NCBI RefSeq assembly: GCF_029223865.1
Contig: NZ_CP119520.1
Location: forward strand, 5,208,001 to 5,272,000
DNA from: Telluria mixta
GTDB lineage: Bacteria; Pseudomonadota; Gammaproteobacteria; Burkholderiales; Burkholderiaceae_D
DNA length: 64,000 bases
Direction of reading: 5' to 3'
Shown here: piece by piece, positions 8,121 to 16,183 of the stretch
Position numbering within the stretch: the first letter of the stretch is position 1
Layout of the letters: every line of letters begins with the position of its first letter
Made by a program: the position numbers and the translations under genes
The notes under the pieces: model-generated
What the model was told of the DNA's origin: nothing
Database searches by the model: none
What the model saw: the letters and a program-made list of their open reading frames with translations, nothing else

Positions 8121-8189
8121 CTCGCTCCTCAATTTTCACAATTTCTGCACGGATACGATAAAAGTATCACTCGCGGTTGCATTTTTTTC

Positions 8190-8534
8190 TTGCTCTTGAT
8201 ATTCAAGCCATTTACTGCCATTGCTGGAACAACCAAATCTTGCTCCGAGTTGGCGCGAAAAGCCGACAAAGAGAAAGCACTCATCCCTGGCTACATGTCT
8301 GGCCGAAAGGTGATCGGTCGGGGCCGTGCTTATTTTTACGCGGCTCCAGACGCATCTTGCCGGCTAAAGGCAACGTTCGTTATTCCGAACGATATAGTCC
8401 AGGCTTATTTCGACGTGGAGGGCTACACGGAGGTCACTTACTGGGATGCAAAAGCAAACGCTGTGACAGGATGGATTCCGAATTCACGTCTGGTGGAGAC
8501 AGGTACGGGGATCGGGCCGCGAGAGGAGCAGTAA
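8190..8534 (+). CDS. Secreted SH3-like hypothetical protein, start uncertain
   Basis: The open frame downstream of the IS encodes a hydrophobic leader (FFLLLIFKPFTAIAG) and a mature part GRGRAYFYAAPDASC...VIPNDIVQAYFDVEGYTEVTYWD...GWIPNSRL. This pattern (start of a beta-barrel with YFY.APD, ..VIP.D.V.AY and a final GW....RL) resembles bacterial SH3-like domains. No ATG or GTG lies in frame after the repeat. Candidate starts are TTG at 8190 or 8196. Alternatively a TTG at 8177 would join if the T7 run at 8182-8188 were one base shorter. Repeat R5 follows. Function unknown. Confidence 0.5.
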   Translation: MLLIFKPFTAIAGTTKSCSELARKADKEKALIPGYMSGRKVIGRGRAYFYAAPDASCRLKATFVIPNDIVQAYFDVEGYTEVTYWDAKANAVTGWIPNSRLVETGTGIGPREEQ

Positions 8535-8558
8535 CTTGGTTTAACGCATTGTCTGACC

Positions 8559-8673
8559 GTCCGGTTTGGGTAGGTTCCTACCGGTCGTGGCAGTCCGTGA
8601 CCTTTTCGCCTCGACAACCTGCTATGGTAGCTCGACCGTCCGACATCGGCCACAACCCGACGGCTACTCCGAT
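8559..8673. repeat. Palindromic repeat R5 (long form) in an otherwise empty 315-bp gap
   Basis: Outer arms GTCCGGTTTGGG and ACAACCCGACGG surround the core GTCGTGG..GTCCGTGACCTTTTCG..CGACAACCTGCTATGGT. Nothing else is recognisable between 8535 and 8849. Confidence 0.6.
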
Positions 8674-8849
8674 GTCCGCAACGTGGGACACGCGGCAAAC
8701 GCTAACGGTGAAGCGGGGCCGAGGCACACATTCGCAATGAGCACCCCTACGCAGCTTGTACGGAGTGACTTGAGCCCGTCGCCTCGAATTTGCGCTATTT
8801 TTTTTCGCAGCATTTCAATCAAGTGTGCAAACTATTGCTAAGATTTAAT

Positions 8850-10799
8850 ATGGCCAACATTGTCCTTTTCCTGTTTTTTATCTCGCCCTATGTTATGGCG
8901 ATCGAAGTTGACCAAGTAGCTAACCCGACGAGATCATTGTCGGGGTACCAGTCATTGGTTTTTGCCCCGGATACAAGCCTCCGCGCCTTGAACAATGCTG
9001 CTGTGAAAATAAGCCTCAAACAATACAGAGGGGAGTGGGAAAACGGGAAAGCTTCGGGTTTCGGAACACTTGATGGATATTTCGTCATAAAAAGTTCAGC
9101 AAATGAGATTAATGCCCAACTAATGAGTAGAGATCTTGCGGTTCGTGCGATGGCAGAAACAGTTGTGGAACGAGTTCGTACCGATGCCGCACTTCTTAAA
9201 ATTGATCCCGACCAAGCGGTTTCTAATTTCCTAGGGGATCAAAGGGTTCAGTTCCGATTTATTGGGAACTTCGTCAACGGAAGGGCAAACGGGCCGGGTC
9301 GAATAGAAACTGCAACTCGCACGTTGAAAGGCAACTTTCATGACTGGAAACTGGACGGACTTGTCACGCATCTTTATGGATCCAGTTTGGTTCTGCTTGA
9401 AATGTTTTCTAATGGATCACCAACAAATGGACCAATACTTATAAACCAATACAGCGGAAACACTAATTTTCCGACCCGTACTTTTGTTGGAGTAGCGAAG
9501 GACGGGGCGCTAAAAGGTGATTGGTTCAATTCAAGGGTCATGTGGAGAGGTACAACGTGGTCGTCTAGCCTGATGGACGGAACAATCTTAACAGTTTATG
9601 ACAACGGAGACCGGAGTGAGTGTACCTACGCTGCGCCCCCTGTCTCGACTACAAATCTGAGCAAAATTAGGGGGCTTTCGGAGTACGGTATACTTGGATA
9701 CTCTGATGAGACGTATCAGCAGAGCATAATAGAGTGCAAATATTCGGAAAATGGCTGGACCTTCCGACATTCCGTATCGCAAACGGGGCCATTTGCCTGG
9801 AAACACAAAAGTCCCTACTACTGCTGGGATCCCCAGCGGAGAAGCGGAGTAGTGACCATTACAAAAGACGATGAGCTAAGTTGTACCGTAACCAGCACTG
9901 AGATGACTTATCAATGGGGGAAAAAAATCGGTTTGAAATTAGAGCATCTTGCCCACGAAGTTCGTAACATCATATTGACGCCTATTGACGCGGTTGGAAA
10001 AGCTGTGGCTACAACAATTTGTGACGTAGCACAGAAAGAGCCAGGAAAAGATTGCAACGTGTCAATTTCTTATGGTCAAACTTTTGATGTTCCAGATACG
10101 GAAGCCTCGCGAAAATTGCGGGCGGCCGCTGACTTGGAAAAGTTTCTTCAGGCGCGGCAAGCTTTGCAGGAAAAACTTTCCAACGATCCCAACAAAACGG
10201 AATGGAATACCTCAGCGAATATTTTCTTAGGTTGCGCTAAGTCGTGTGCTGAGCCAGCCCAAAACTTTTCAATGTTGGCAGTGCAGGAGATAAACGCCAT
10301 TCTTACAAGTGGATTCGAAGAAGACATCAAAAGAAGGCGGTTGGCTTCTCTTTCTGATACCGCTTGGTCTATCTTTAGTATGTTTAAACCAGCGATTGAT
10401 GCGGGGGCTTCTGCTTATTCATATCTAAATATGCAATCAGATTTGTTTAATGCCAAGGTTTATTTGGAGTCGTTAGAGCCAAGCCCTACAATGACTGCCA
10501 CAAACATAGAAGGCGTTCGGAATGAGCTAAACATCTTATATTTTAAATATCAGACACCGGCCGCGATGGAATTGGCATCGCAATTTTTGTATCTTTTGCA
10601 GGACGCGGCGATTCAAGGGCTGCCCGGCTTGCCCGTGAAGAACCAAATCGCGTTGGCGATAGCCTTTGGTATCTCCAATCCAACTCAGTTTTTCGAAAAA
10701 TACAAAGATTTCAAGTCTAAGGAGGAGCTTGTTGATAAACTAATTGAAATTAAGTTTGCGAAATGGAAAATTCCTCCACCTCCTCCGCGCAAGGAGTAG
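8850..10799 (+). CDS. Secreted MORN-repeat-like hypothetical protein
   Basis: 649 aa from ATG 8850, chosen because it opens directly on a signal peptide (MANIVLFLFFISPYVMA, cleavage before IEVD). The first third contains MORN-like units: YRGEWENGKASGFGTLDG, FIGNFVNGRANGPGRIE, LKGNFHDWKLDGLV and FVGVAKDGALKGDW. The central and C-terminal parts (from about residue 330) are helical with scattered cysteines and a lysine-rich end (..KWKIPPPPPRKE). Codon use is strikingly AT-richer than in the flanking metabolic genes, suggesting horizontal acquisition. MORN repeats often mediate membrane or lipid contacts, but no catalytic domain is visible. It lies between repeats R5 and R6. Confidence 0.65.
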   Translation: MANIVLFLFFISPYVMAIEVDQVANPTRSLSGYQSLVFAPDTSLRALNNAAVKISLKQYRGEWENGKASGFGTLDGYFVIKSSANEINAQLMSRDLAVRAMAETVVERVRTDAALLKIDPDQAVSNFLGDQRVQFRFIGNFVNGRANGPGRIETATRTLKGNFHDWKLDGLVTHLYGSSLVLLEMFSNGSPTNGPILINQYSGNTNFPTRTFVGVAKDGALKGDWFNSRVMWRGTTWSSSLMDGTILTVYDNGDRSECTYAAPPVSTTNLSKIRGLSEYGILGYSDETYQQSIIECKYSENGWTFRHSVSQTGPFAWKHKSPYYCWDPQRRSGVVTITKDDELSCTVTSTEMTYQWGKKIGLKLEHLAHEVRNIILTPIDAVGKAVATTICDVAQKEPGKDCNVSISYGQTFDVPDTEASRKLRAAADLEKFLQARQALQEKLSNDPNKTEWNTSANIFLGCAKSCAEPAQNFSMLAVQEINAILTSGFEEDIKRRRLASLSDTAWSIFSMFKPAIDAGASAYSYLNMQSDLFNAKVYLESLEPSPTMTATNIEGVRNELNILYFKYQTPAAMELASQFLYLLQDAAIQGLPGLPVKNQIALAIAFGISNPTQFFEKYKDFKSKEELVDKLIEIKFAKWKIPPPPPRKE

Positions 10800-11137
10800 C
10801 TTTTCGGGCAAGCCGAAACCGGATTTATTTTGGCGCAAAGCTAGCATTGCACGCTTGCGGAGCCCATTTCATTTCTTCATCAATTGACTTGCGTTAAAGC
10901 GGCTGGAACGGTCATGATTGTTGTTCGACCCGTTATTCGTCTAAATCGAGGCCGGCGTGAACGCGCTGAATTTCTGCTGCTCAAAGGACGCGATGTTTCG
11001 TCAAGTGAGTCAACCCTAAGGACCATCTTTAATCGACGAGGATTGCCAAGACCGTCTGGATCGTCACGATTTTTCGATTCATGCGCTGGATTATGGGGCA
11101 ATCGGTCTGGCCCCGGTTCGGCATGGACACTCGTTAA
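10800..11137. other. Intergenic stretch without a supported gene
   Basis: Short open frames exist on both strands, but none has a ribosome site, a recognisable domain or coding-like composition. The stretch may include a decayed array gene. Confidence 0.4.
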
Positions 11138-11249
11138 CCGACGGCTCCTTTGAATCGGGCCCGGTCTGTCGTGGCAGTCCGTGAACTTTCCGCTCCGGCG
11201 ACATGCTATGCTAACTCGACCGGCCGAGATCGGCCAGAACCAGTCGTTC
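11138..11249. repeat. Palindromic repeat R6 (long form)
   Basis: Core GTCGTGG..GTCCGTGAACTTTCCG..CGGCGACATGCTATGCT followed by the hairpin GGCCGAGATCGGCCA. The extended -10-like TGCTATGCT lies about 75 bp before the next start. Confidence 0.65.
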
Positions 11250-11288
11250 AGTAGCCGCGACCGGTACCCATCAACACTAGGAAATTTC

Positions 11289-11909
11289 GTGTTTACCACT
11301 ATATGCGAAACCAGATGCGATGAGTCAGCGGGATTTCCGTCCTACTTGCGACCGCTAGTGCGCAATGTCGCAGCTTTGCTCGCGTGCACAGAAATACATG
11401 TCCCATCTGAGGTGTTCATGGTCAAAATCGATCACGAAACCCTACAGATTCCCTATCGTCTCTATTACAATCGTGAATTGCTACGGTTGAGGCTGCACAC
11501 CTCCTACGGCATCAAAAAACTTGTGCTGGCGTGCCTGGGAACGCGGCACTACGACGGCTATTTACGTCAGCAATGCCTTAGGTACTTACTGCGCAGCGAG
11601 GCATGTTGGGTATTCCCTTACATCGTTCAACTCGCAGGAGAATATGTTGTTGAGATCGCGGACGAGGTTGCTGAAGGCATCGTGGACCGCGATAGTTCTT
11701 CCATTGCTGAGTTTGTAAGACAAAACTCGGATTACCTTGCAACGTTCGGACGGCGTGTAACAAGTTATTGGAATGAGTATTACCGCCGTGCTTACCCGTG
11801 TAGAGACCACTACCCAGGCAGTAAAGTCCTTGCCCATTTGAATGCGCAGTCGGATGCGGCCATACAACGAGGGGCCGAGAGCGGCCAGAAGCGGACCGTC
11901 AACCAGTGA
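11289..11909 (+). CDS. Conserved hypothetical protein (206 aa)
   Basis: Starts at GTG 11289, preceded by AGGA at six-base spacing; the first in-frame ATG (11418) would cut off a helical N-terminal segment (LRPLVRNVAALLA) that appears to belong to the fold. Characteristic phrases are IPYRLYYNRELLR, ACLGTRHYDGYLRQQCLR, WVFPYIVQLAGEYVVEIADE and YWNEYYRRAYP. I know similar small proteins as conserved hypotheticals in Oxalobacteraceae but not their function. No signal peptide. The last ~20 codons lie inside repeat R7, so the repeat supplies the C-terminus and stop. Confidence 0.65.
   Translation: MFTTICETRCDESAGFPSYLRPLVRNVAALLACTEIHVPSEVFMVKIDHETLQIPYRLYYNRELLRLRLHTSYGIKKLVLACLGTRHYDGYLRQQCLRYLLRSEACWVFPYIVQLAGEYVVEIADEVAEGIVDRDSSSIAEFVRQNSDYLATFGRRVTSYWNEYYRRAYPCRDHYPGSKVLAHLNAQSDAAIQRGAESGQKRTVNQ
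11848..11900. repeat. Palindromic repeat R7 (short form) overlapping a gene end
   Basis: Left arm GTCGGATGCGGCC and right arm GGCCAGAAGCGGACCG. It encodes the C-terminal residues of the upstream gene in one frame. Confidence 0.5.
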
Positions 11910-11916
11910 AAGAATG

Positions 11917-12405
11917 ATGAGAACAAAAGATACGGTAAGGCCCCTTTATAAATTTGCTCTCGTAGTTTCGCTCGCGGCGGTCGCACCATTTTCCGACGCA
12001 ACTTCGCAATGCCGTATCAAAGGCGGCTGTATTGACGAGGCGTCGGCATCGTTCATAGCAACGTTTGAAGTTTTCGAGAAGAAGTGTGCCGAAATTGACC
12101 CAGTCCGCGCCGAGCAATACCACAAGAAAGCCACGGAAAGCCTTGGGACCGAAAATACCGACTTTCTTCGCCGCTTGCGCAAGTCGACGATCTATGCACA
12201 AGTGTTACTCGAGACTGAGTCCGAAGTAGATGCTAGAGATCGAGAGCAACTGCATCTAGACTGTCGCGCGTTTTTCTTTGGCCCCTTAAAGCAAGAGGAA
12301 ACCGCACAATCCAGAGATGGTGTTCCCCTGTCGCTTGGCAATCTCCCTACACCGTATCAGCAAAAGTCGAAGGACAGCAAAGCGTCGACAGCTGCCCTAC
12401 ATTGA
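11917..12405 (+). CDS. Secreted hypothetical protein (162 aa)
   Basis: Starts at ATG 11917 (an adjacent ATG at 11914 is equally possible), seven bases after the previous stop. It opens with a signal peptide (MRTKDTVRPLYKFALVVSLAAVAPFSDA). The mature protein is helical and has two early cysteines (QCRIKGGC) plus a later one, which could form disulfides in the periplasm. No domain recognised. It ends just before repeat R8. Confidence 0.6.
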   Translation: MRTKDTVRPLYKFALVVSLAAVAPFSDATSQCRIKGGCIDEASASFIATFEVFEKKCAEIDPVRAEQYHKKATESLGTENTDFLRRLRKSTIYAQVLLETESEVDARDREQLHLDCRAFFFGPLKQEETAQSRDGVPLSLGNLPTPYQQKSKDSKASTAALH

Positions 12406-12406
12406 A

Positions 12407-12431
12407 CGGCCGAGATCGGCCAGTAGCGGAC
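12407..12431. repeat. Palindromic repeat R8 (right half only)
   Basis: CGGCCGAGATCGGCCAGTAG followed by CGGAC, the hairpin and right arm of the family. A matching left arm is not clear. Confidence 0.5.
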
Positions 12432-12499
12432 GTCTGGCGAATTCAGATGCAAATCGTTGCCCATCTTCTGTTTCAGCAGTCGTGCGTTAATTCGAGAAC

Positions 12500-12850
12500 A
12501 TGAGAAAAGATTCTGAAGATTTTATGTCTTGGTTGAAGTATCTCGATATTGAATACCTCAACGAGACTACGTGCAACGCGGTGAGCGACTTGGACATCAA
12601 TGATCCCACCGATTGGAGCAGTATCATCGAATTGACCATGCGCGAGGATGTGACTAGCTTTAGCTCCGCCGCTCGGGCGTCAATGATTAAGGTGCTCGAC
12701 GATTTAGCTGACTATCCAGAGCTTGAGGTCCGAAAGCTGATTGATGAGCGAGTGGCCATGCCATTTGACACACCGCTCCGAGACTATCTACCTTTCTTCG
12801 AGCATGTACGTCGAGTGCTTTTCGATTATGCGGCGACAAAAAGGACCTAG
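12500..12850 (+). CDS. Hypothetical protein (116 aa)
   Basis: A small acidic soluble helical protein starting MRKDSEDFMSWLKYL, with AGLVRKLIDERVAMPF-type helical content and no signal peptide or membrane segment. No family recognised. Small acidic array genes of this kind could be immunity-type proteins, but nothing in the sequence proves it. It sits between repeats R8 and R9. Confidence 0.55.
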   Translation: MRKDSEDFMSWLKYLDIEYLNETTCNAVSDLDINDPTDWSSIIELTMREDVTSFSSAARASMIKVLDDLADYPELEVRKLIDERVAMPFDTPLRDYLPFFEHVRRVLFDYAATKRT

Positions 12851-12873
12851 GTAAGCAAGATTCTCGGCATGCG

Positions 12874-12938
12874 ACCGTCCGGTATGGGGCGGACGCGGTC
12901 CCAGCCGGCGGACCACTATGAGCAAGAACCGGACGGTT
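12874..12938. repeat. Palindromic repeat R9
   Basis: Arms ACCGTCCGGT and AACCGGACGGT enclose a GCGGTC...GGCGGACC centre. This is the most diverged copy. Confidence 0.5.
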
Positions 12939-12967
12939 GCTGTATCGATCGCAGAAAAGGAAGCGTT

Positions 12968-13141
12968 ATGAATTACTTTGTCGGTTTTGGTCTTGGAACG
13001 GCGCTAGGCACTAACTTTGTCACAGGCTTTTTCAGTGACGGCCACCAATTCGACTGGGCGCGCGCACTGTTCGTTGGTTTGTTTAGTGGTTTGGCGGCGG
13101 CCAGCTTGTCGTTGCTTAGCCGTAAAAAGAAAGGAGATTGA
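12968..13141 (+). CDS. Small membrane protein (57 aa)
   Basis: ATG 12968 is preceded by AAGGAAG. The protein has two hydrophobic stretches (NYFVGFGLGTALGTNFVTGFF and ALFVGLFSGLAAASLSLL) and a basic C-terminal tail SRKKKGD, consistent with a two-pass inner-membrane protein. No family recognised. Last gene of the first array, followed by R10. Confidence 0.55.
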   Translation: MNYFVGFGLGTALGTNFVTGFFSDGHQFDWARALFVGLFSGLAAASLSLLSRKKKGD

Positions 13142-13167
13142 TAGATACGGCGTACGCCAATGTGAAA

Positions 13168-13180
13168 GTCTGCGATGAGT
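13168..13180. repeat. Palindromic repeat R10, left part (split by IS30 element)
   Basis: GTCTGCGATGAGT. Rejoined with 14404-14415 after removing one GT copy, it matches repeat R14 at 61470-61499 at 26 of 30 positions by my count, including the trailing GTACAC. Confidence 0.6.
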
Positions 13181-14401
13181 TGCGCATTCAATCGGTGCTC
13201 GCAACACATTGGTTGAACCGCTGTGCTGGCGTTTCGTAGTTGAGCGTCTTTCGTGGCCGCTCGTTCAGCAGCCTCGCTACCTCGTCTAGATTCTCCTGGG
13301 AGTACGTAGAGAGGTCCAGTCCTTTCGGAAAATATTGTCGTAGCAGCCCATTGGTATTTTCGTTCGATCCACGTTGCCAAGGATGATGGGGATCGCAGAA
13401 ATAGACTTGGATATGGGTATCCAGGGTAAAGCGCTTGTGGTCAGCCATCTCTTTGCCTCGATCCCACGTCAGCGATTTATACAGCTCCTGAGGTAGTTTT
13501 CGCGCGTTCATGACGAGCGCATTGACCACCGACTCGGTGTCTTTGCCGGCCACCTTCACGAGCATCACATAGCGAGTCTGGCGCTCGACGAGTGTAGCGA
13601 TCTGGCTGTTGTGGCTGCCGAAGAGCAGGTCGCCCTCCCAGTGTCCAGGTATCGCGCGATCTTCGACAGTAGCAGGACGTTCGCTGATCGAAACGGTGTC
13701 AGTAATCCTGCCGTGGTCACCTGTCTTTTGCGTGTGATGGCGCGACCGACGCATGTCCCGGGTACGTCGCAAGTGCGCCAGCAGCTCCTTTTTCAGTGCA
13801 CCGCGGGCCTGAATGTAGAGGCTGCGGTAGATCGTTTCGTGTGACACGTGATAATCCTCGTCACTCGGGTATGTCTGCTTGAGCCAACCAGCAATCTGCT
13901 CCGGCGACCATTGGACTTGCAGCTTGCTGGCGATGACACCTGCCAGCTTTGGATTCGTGACGAGCTTACATGGTTTGGGACGTTGGGCTCGATCCCAAGC
14001 ACGTTGGTCGGCTTGAGCGGCCCGGTAGCCATCCAGGCCACCGTTGCGCTTGATCTCGCGACTGACTGTCGACGGTGCTCGCCCGAGCTTGAAAGCGATG
14101 GACCGGATCGACTGGCCAGCCACGACTGCACGCGATATCTCCTCGCGTTCAGCCAGCGTTAGCGCTAGTGGGGATCGACATCGTTTTGCTGGACATATGC
14201 CGCCAGTCTCCGCCAAAATCCTATCAACTGACGAGTGGCTGCGGTCGAACATCTGGGCAATCTTTTGAAGCGAATCGCCTTTCCTCCATCGTTCCCACAT
14301 CAGTGCCTTTTGGCTGTCCGTGTAATAGATGCGTGGCCTCTGCTTCATGTGAACACTCCTCCATACGTCTTAGAGTGTTGCGTTCACCAGTTGAATCCAC
14401 A
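13181..14401 (-). mobile_element. IS30-family insertion sequence (~1.22 kb)
   Basis: Imperfect terminal inverted repeats share ATTCAA..GGTG..CGCAACAC, and the element is flanked by a 2-bp direct repeat GT (13179-13180 and 14402-14403). One intact transposase gene lies on the minus strand. The target was palindromic repeat R10; IS30 elements are known to favour palindromic targets. Confidence 0.8.
13188..14348 (-). CDS. IS30-family transposase
   Basis: 386 aa. N-terminal helix-turn-helix segments (SLQKIAQMFDRSHSSVDRIL and the classic IS30 SIRSIAFKLGRAPSTVSREI) are followed by the DDE integrase core: Asp in GHWEGDLLFG, Asp in LTWDRGKEM and Glu in RGSNENTNGLLRQYFPKG. It ends with the usual LNERPRKTLNYETPAQRF. 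Full length and unbroken, so probably functional. Confidence 0.9.
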   Translation of the reverse strand: MKQRPRIYYTDSQKALMWERWRKGDSLQKIAQMFDRSHSSVDRILAETGGICPAKRCRSPLALTLAEREEISRAVVAGQSIRSIAFKLGRAPSTVSREIKRNGGLDGYRAAQADQRAWDRAQRPKPCKLVTNPKLAGVIASKLQVQWSPEQIAGWLKQTYPSDEDYHVSHETIYRSLYIQARGALKKELLAHLRRTRDMRRSRHHTQKTGDHGRITDTVSISERPATVEDRAIPGHWEGDLLFGSHNSQIATLVERQTRYVMLVKVAGKDTESVVNALVMNARKLPQELYKSLTWDRGKEMADHKRFTLDTHIQVYFCDPHHPWQRGSNENTNGLLRQYFPKGLDLSTYSQENLDEVARLLNERPRKTLNYETPAQRFNQCVASTD

Positions 14402-14403
14402 GT

Positions 14404-14415
14404 CGAAAGCGGACG
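14404..14415. repeat. Palindromic repeat R10, right part
   Basis: CGAAAGCGGACG, the right arm of the repeat interrupted by the IS30 element. Confidence 0.55.
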
Positions 14416-14764
14416 TACACGGCCGTAGTTTGGCAATGCCGCACCCGACGATCGAAAGCACAGGGAAAGACCGACACACCGGGAACCTCGAACGGAGCGG
14501 GATCGCGATCCATGGGGCGATTCGCATCGGCCCCGTGGAGGGAATGACGGTTCAAGTGGCGATGGCGATGGATTGAACGACGGCGACGGTGGTGGACGAT
14601 GACTTTCCCGAGAACGCTTGACCGCACGCCGCCTGCCAACACATGGAACACGTGGCGATGCTTCTTCGGGTTTAACGATTAACGTCGATCCCGGCAGTAT
14701 AACGACCCGCCGGCATGTCGTTTCCGTTCAATACTGCGCCGCGCACCCGGCCGACAATGCAGGC
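14416..14764. other. Intergenic stretch without a supported gene
   Basis: Base composition returns to high GC here. No convincing ORF, RNA or terminator is visible. It should hold the promoter of the P450 gene, but no clear -35/-10 pair stands out. Confidence 0.4.
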
Positions 14765-16183
14765 ATGAAAACGACTACGCCCCCCTCCTGCCCCTTCCAC
14801 GCCGGCGCGGCGGACACGCCCCCGGCATCCCATCCACCCGGCACCTGGCCTCCCGGACCGCCGTCCGGCCTGACGGGCTGGCGCTTCCTGCGCGCGATGT
14901 CGCGCGACCTGCTCGGTGCGCTGTCCGCCTGGCGCGACGCGTACGGCGGCATGGTGCACCTGCGGATGTGGCCCGAGCACCAGATCATCGTCACCGACCC
15001 GGAACGGGTGCGCGAACTGCTCGTCGACCATCACGACGCGCTGGTCCGCTGGGAGCGCGCCATCGACGTGTTCGCGCAACTGCATGGCCACAGCACCCTC
15101 ACGTCCGAAGGCGCCGCCTGGCGCACGAAGCGCCACGCGCTGCAGCCCGCGTTCACGCCAAAGGCCGTGCAGGCTTTCCTGCCCGCGATCGCAGCAGCCG
15201 CGGACGCCGCGTACGCGCAGTGGCCGCAGTATGCCGACGCGTGGCCGATCGAGAGCGCCTTCACGTCGCTGGGCATGGACGTGATCATGCGGATGACGTT
15301 TTCCAGCGGGGTGACGGCCGACACGCGCGATGCCGAATGGGCCGTGCACCAGGCGAGCGTCGCGGGGAGTGCCGAGATGTATTGGCCCAGGAGCTGGCCC
15401 GACTGGATGCCGTGGAAGGCGAAGAAGCGCCGCGCGCTCGCCACGCTCGACCGGCTGATCGACGGCCACGTGCGGGCGCGCATGGCGATGCCGCGGGCCG
15501 ACTGGCCGCAGGACCTGCTCACCCGCCTGCTGGCGCTGCACATCGAGGACCCCGCGGCCTGGCCCGTGAAGGCCGTGCGCGACGAGTGCATGACGGCGTT
15601 CCTGGCGGGCCACGAGACGACGGCCGCGACCCTGACGTGGTGGTCGTGGTGCATGGCCGCGAACCCGTCCGCGCAGGCGGCCGCGCGCGCGGAGGTCGAC
15701 GCCGTCCTGCAGGGGAGGAGCCCGACGGCCGCCGACCTGCCCGCGCTGGACTACCTGGGCCGCACGTTGCAGGAAACCTTGCGCCTGTATCCCGCCGCGC
15801 CCGTGCTGATCTCGCGCCGGTCGGTGCGGCCGATCACGCTGGGCGGCTGGCAGCTGCCGGCGCGGACGATGTTCGGCATACCGCTGCAACTGATGCACCA
15901 CGACGCGCGCTGGTTCCCGGAGCCGCAGGCGTTCCGCCCCGAGCGGTTCGCGCCCGGCGCGCCGACTATCCCGCGCGGTGCCTTCATGCCGTTCGGGACG
16001 GGACCGCGCGTGTGCCTGGGCCAGCATCTCGCGCTGGCGGAGATGACCTTGCTGGCCGCGATGTTCCTGCAGCGGTACGCGGTGGACGTGCCGGCCGGGA
16101 TGACGCCGCCGAAGCCTGTCTTCAACATCACCTTGAGGCCCGAGACGCCGCTGACGCTGCGGCTGACCGCGCGCACCGAATGA
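14765..16183 (+). CDS. Cytochrome P450
   Basis: 472 aa, a heme-thiolate monooxygenase. Diagnostic motifs are intact: the I-helix oxygen-binding AGHETT at about 279-284, the K-helix ETLR at 337-340 and the heme-binding loop FGTGPRVCLG with Cys417. The early LTSEGAAWRTKRHALQPAFTP block resembles bacterial relatives of the CYP4/CYP102 fatty-acid group, so a lipid-like substrate is possible but unproven. No membrane anchor; soluble. The ATG at 14765 gives a normal length, with the N-terminus rich in Pro (SCPFH...PPGTWPPGPP). It overlaps the next gene as ATGA, and no ferredoxin or reductase gene is nearby. Confidence 0.85.
   Translation: MKTTTPPSCPFHAGAADTPPASHPPGTWPPGPPSGLTGWRFLRAMSRDLLGALSAWRDAYGGMVHLRMWPEHQIIVTDPERVRELLVDHHDALVRWERAIDVFAQLHGHSTLTSEGAAWRTKRHALQPAFTPKAVQAFLPAIAAAADAAYAQWPQYADAWPIESAFTSLGMDVIMRMTFSSGVTADTRDAEWAVHQASVAGSAEMYWPRSWPDWMPWKAKKRRALATLDRLIDGHVRARMAMPRADWPQDLLTRLLALHIEDPAAWPVKAVRDECMTAFLAGHETTAATLTWWSWCMAANPSAQAAARAEVDAVLQGRSPTAADLPALDYLGRTLQETLRLYPAAPVLISRRSVRPITLGGWQLPARTMFGIPLQLMHHDARWFPEPQAFRPERFAPGAPTIPRGAFMPFGTGPRVCLGQHLALAEMTLLAAMFLQRYAVDVPAGMTPPKPVFNITLRPETPLTLRLTARTE

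Noticed and set aside
10884..11153. 89-codon frame in the gap after the MORN gene
   Set aside because: No ribosome site, Arg-rich composition, no match to a known fold; an opposite-strand frame is equally long.
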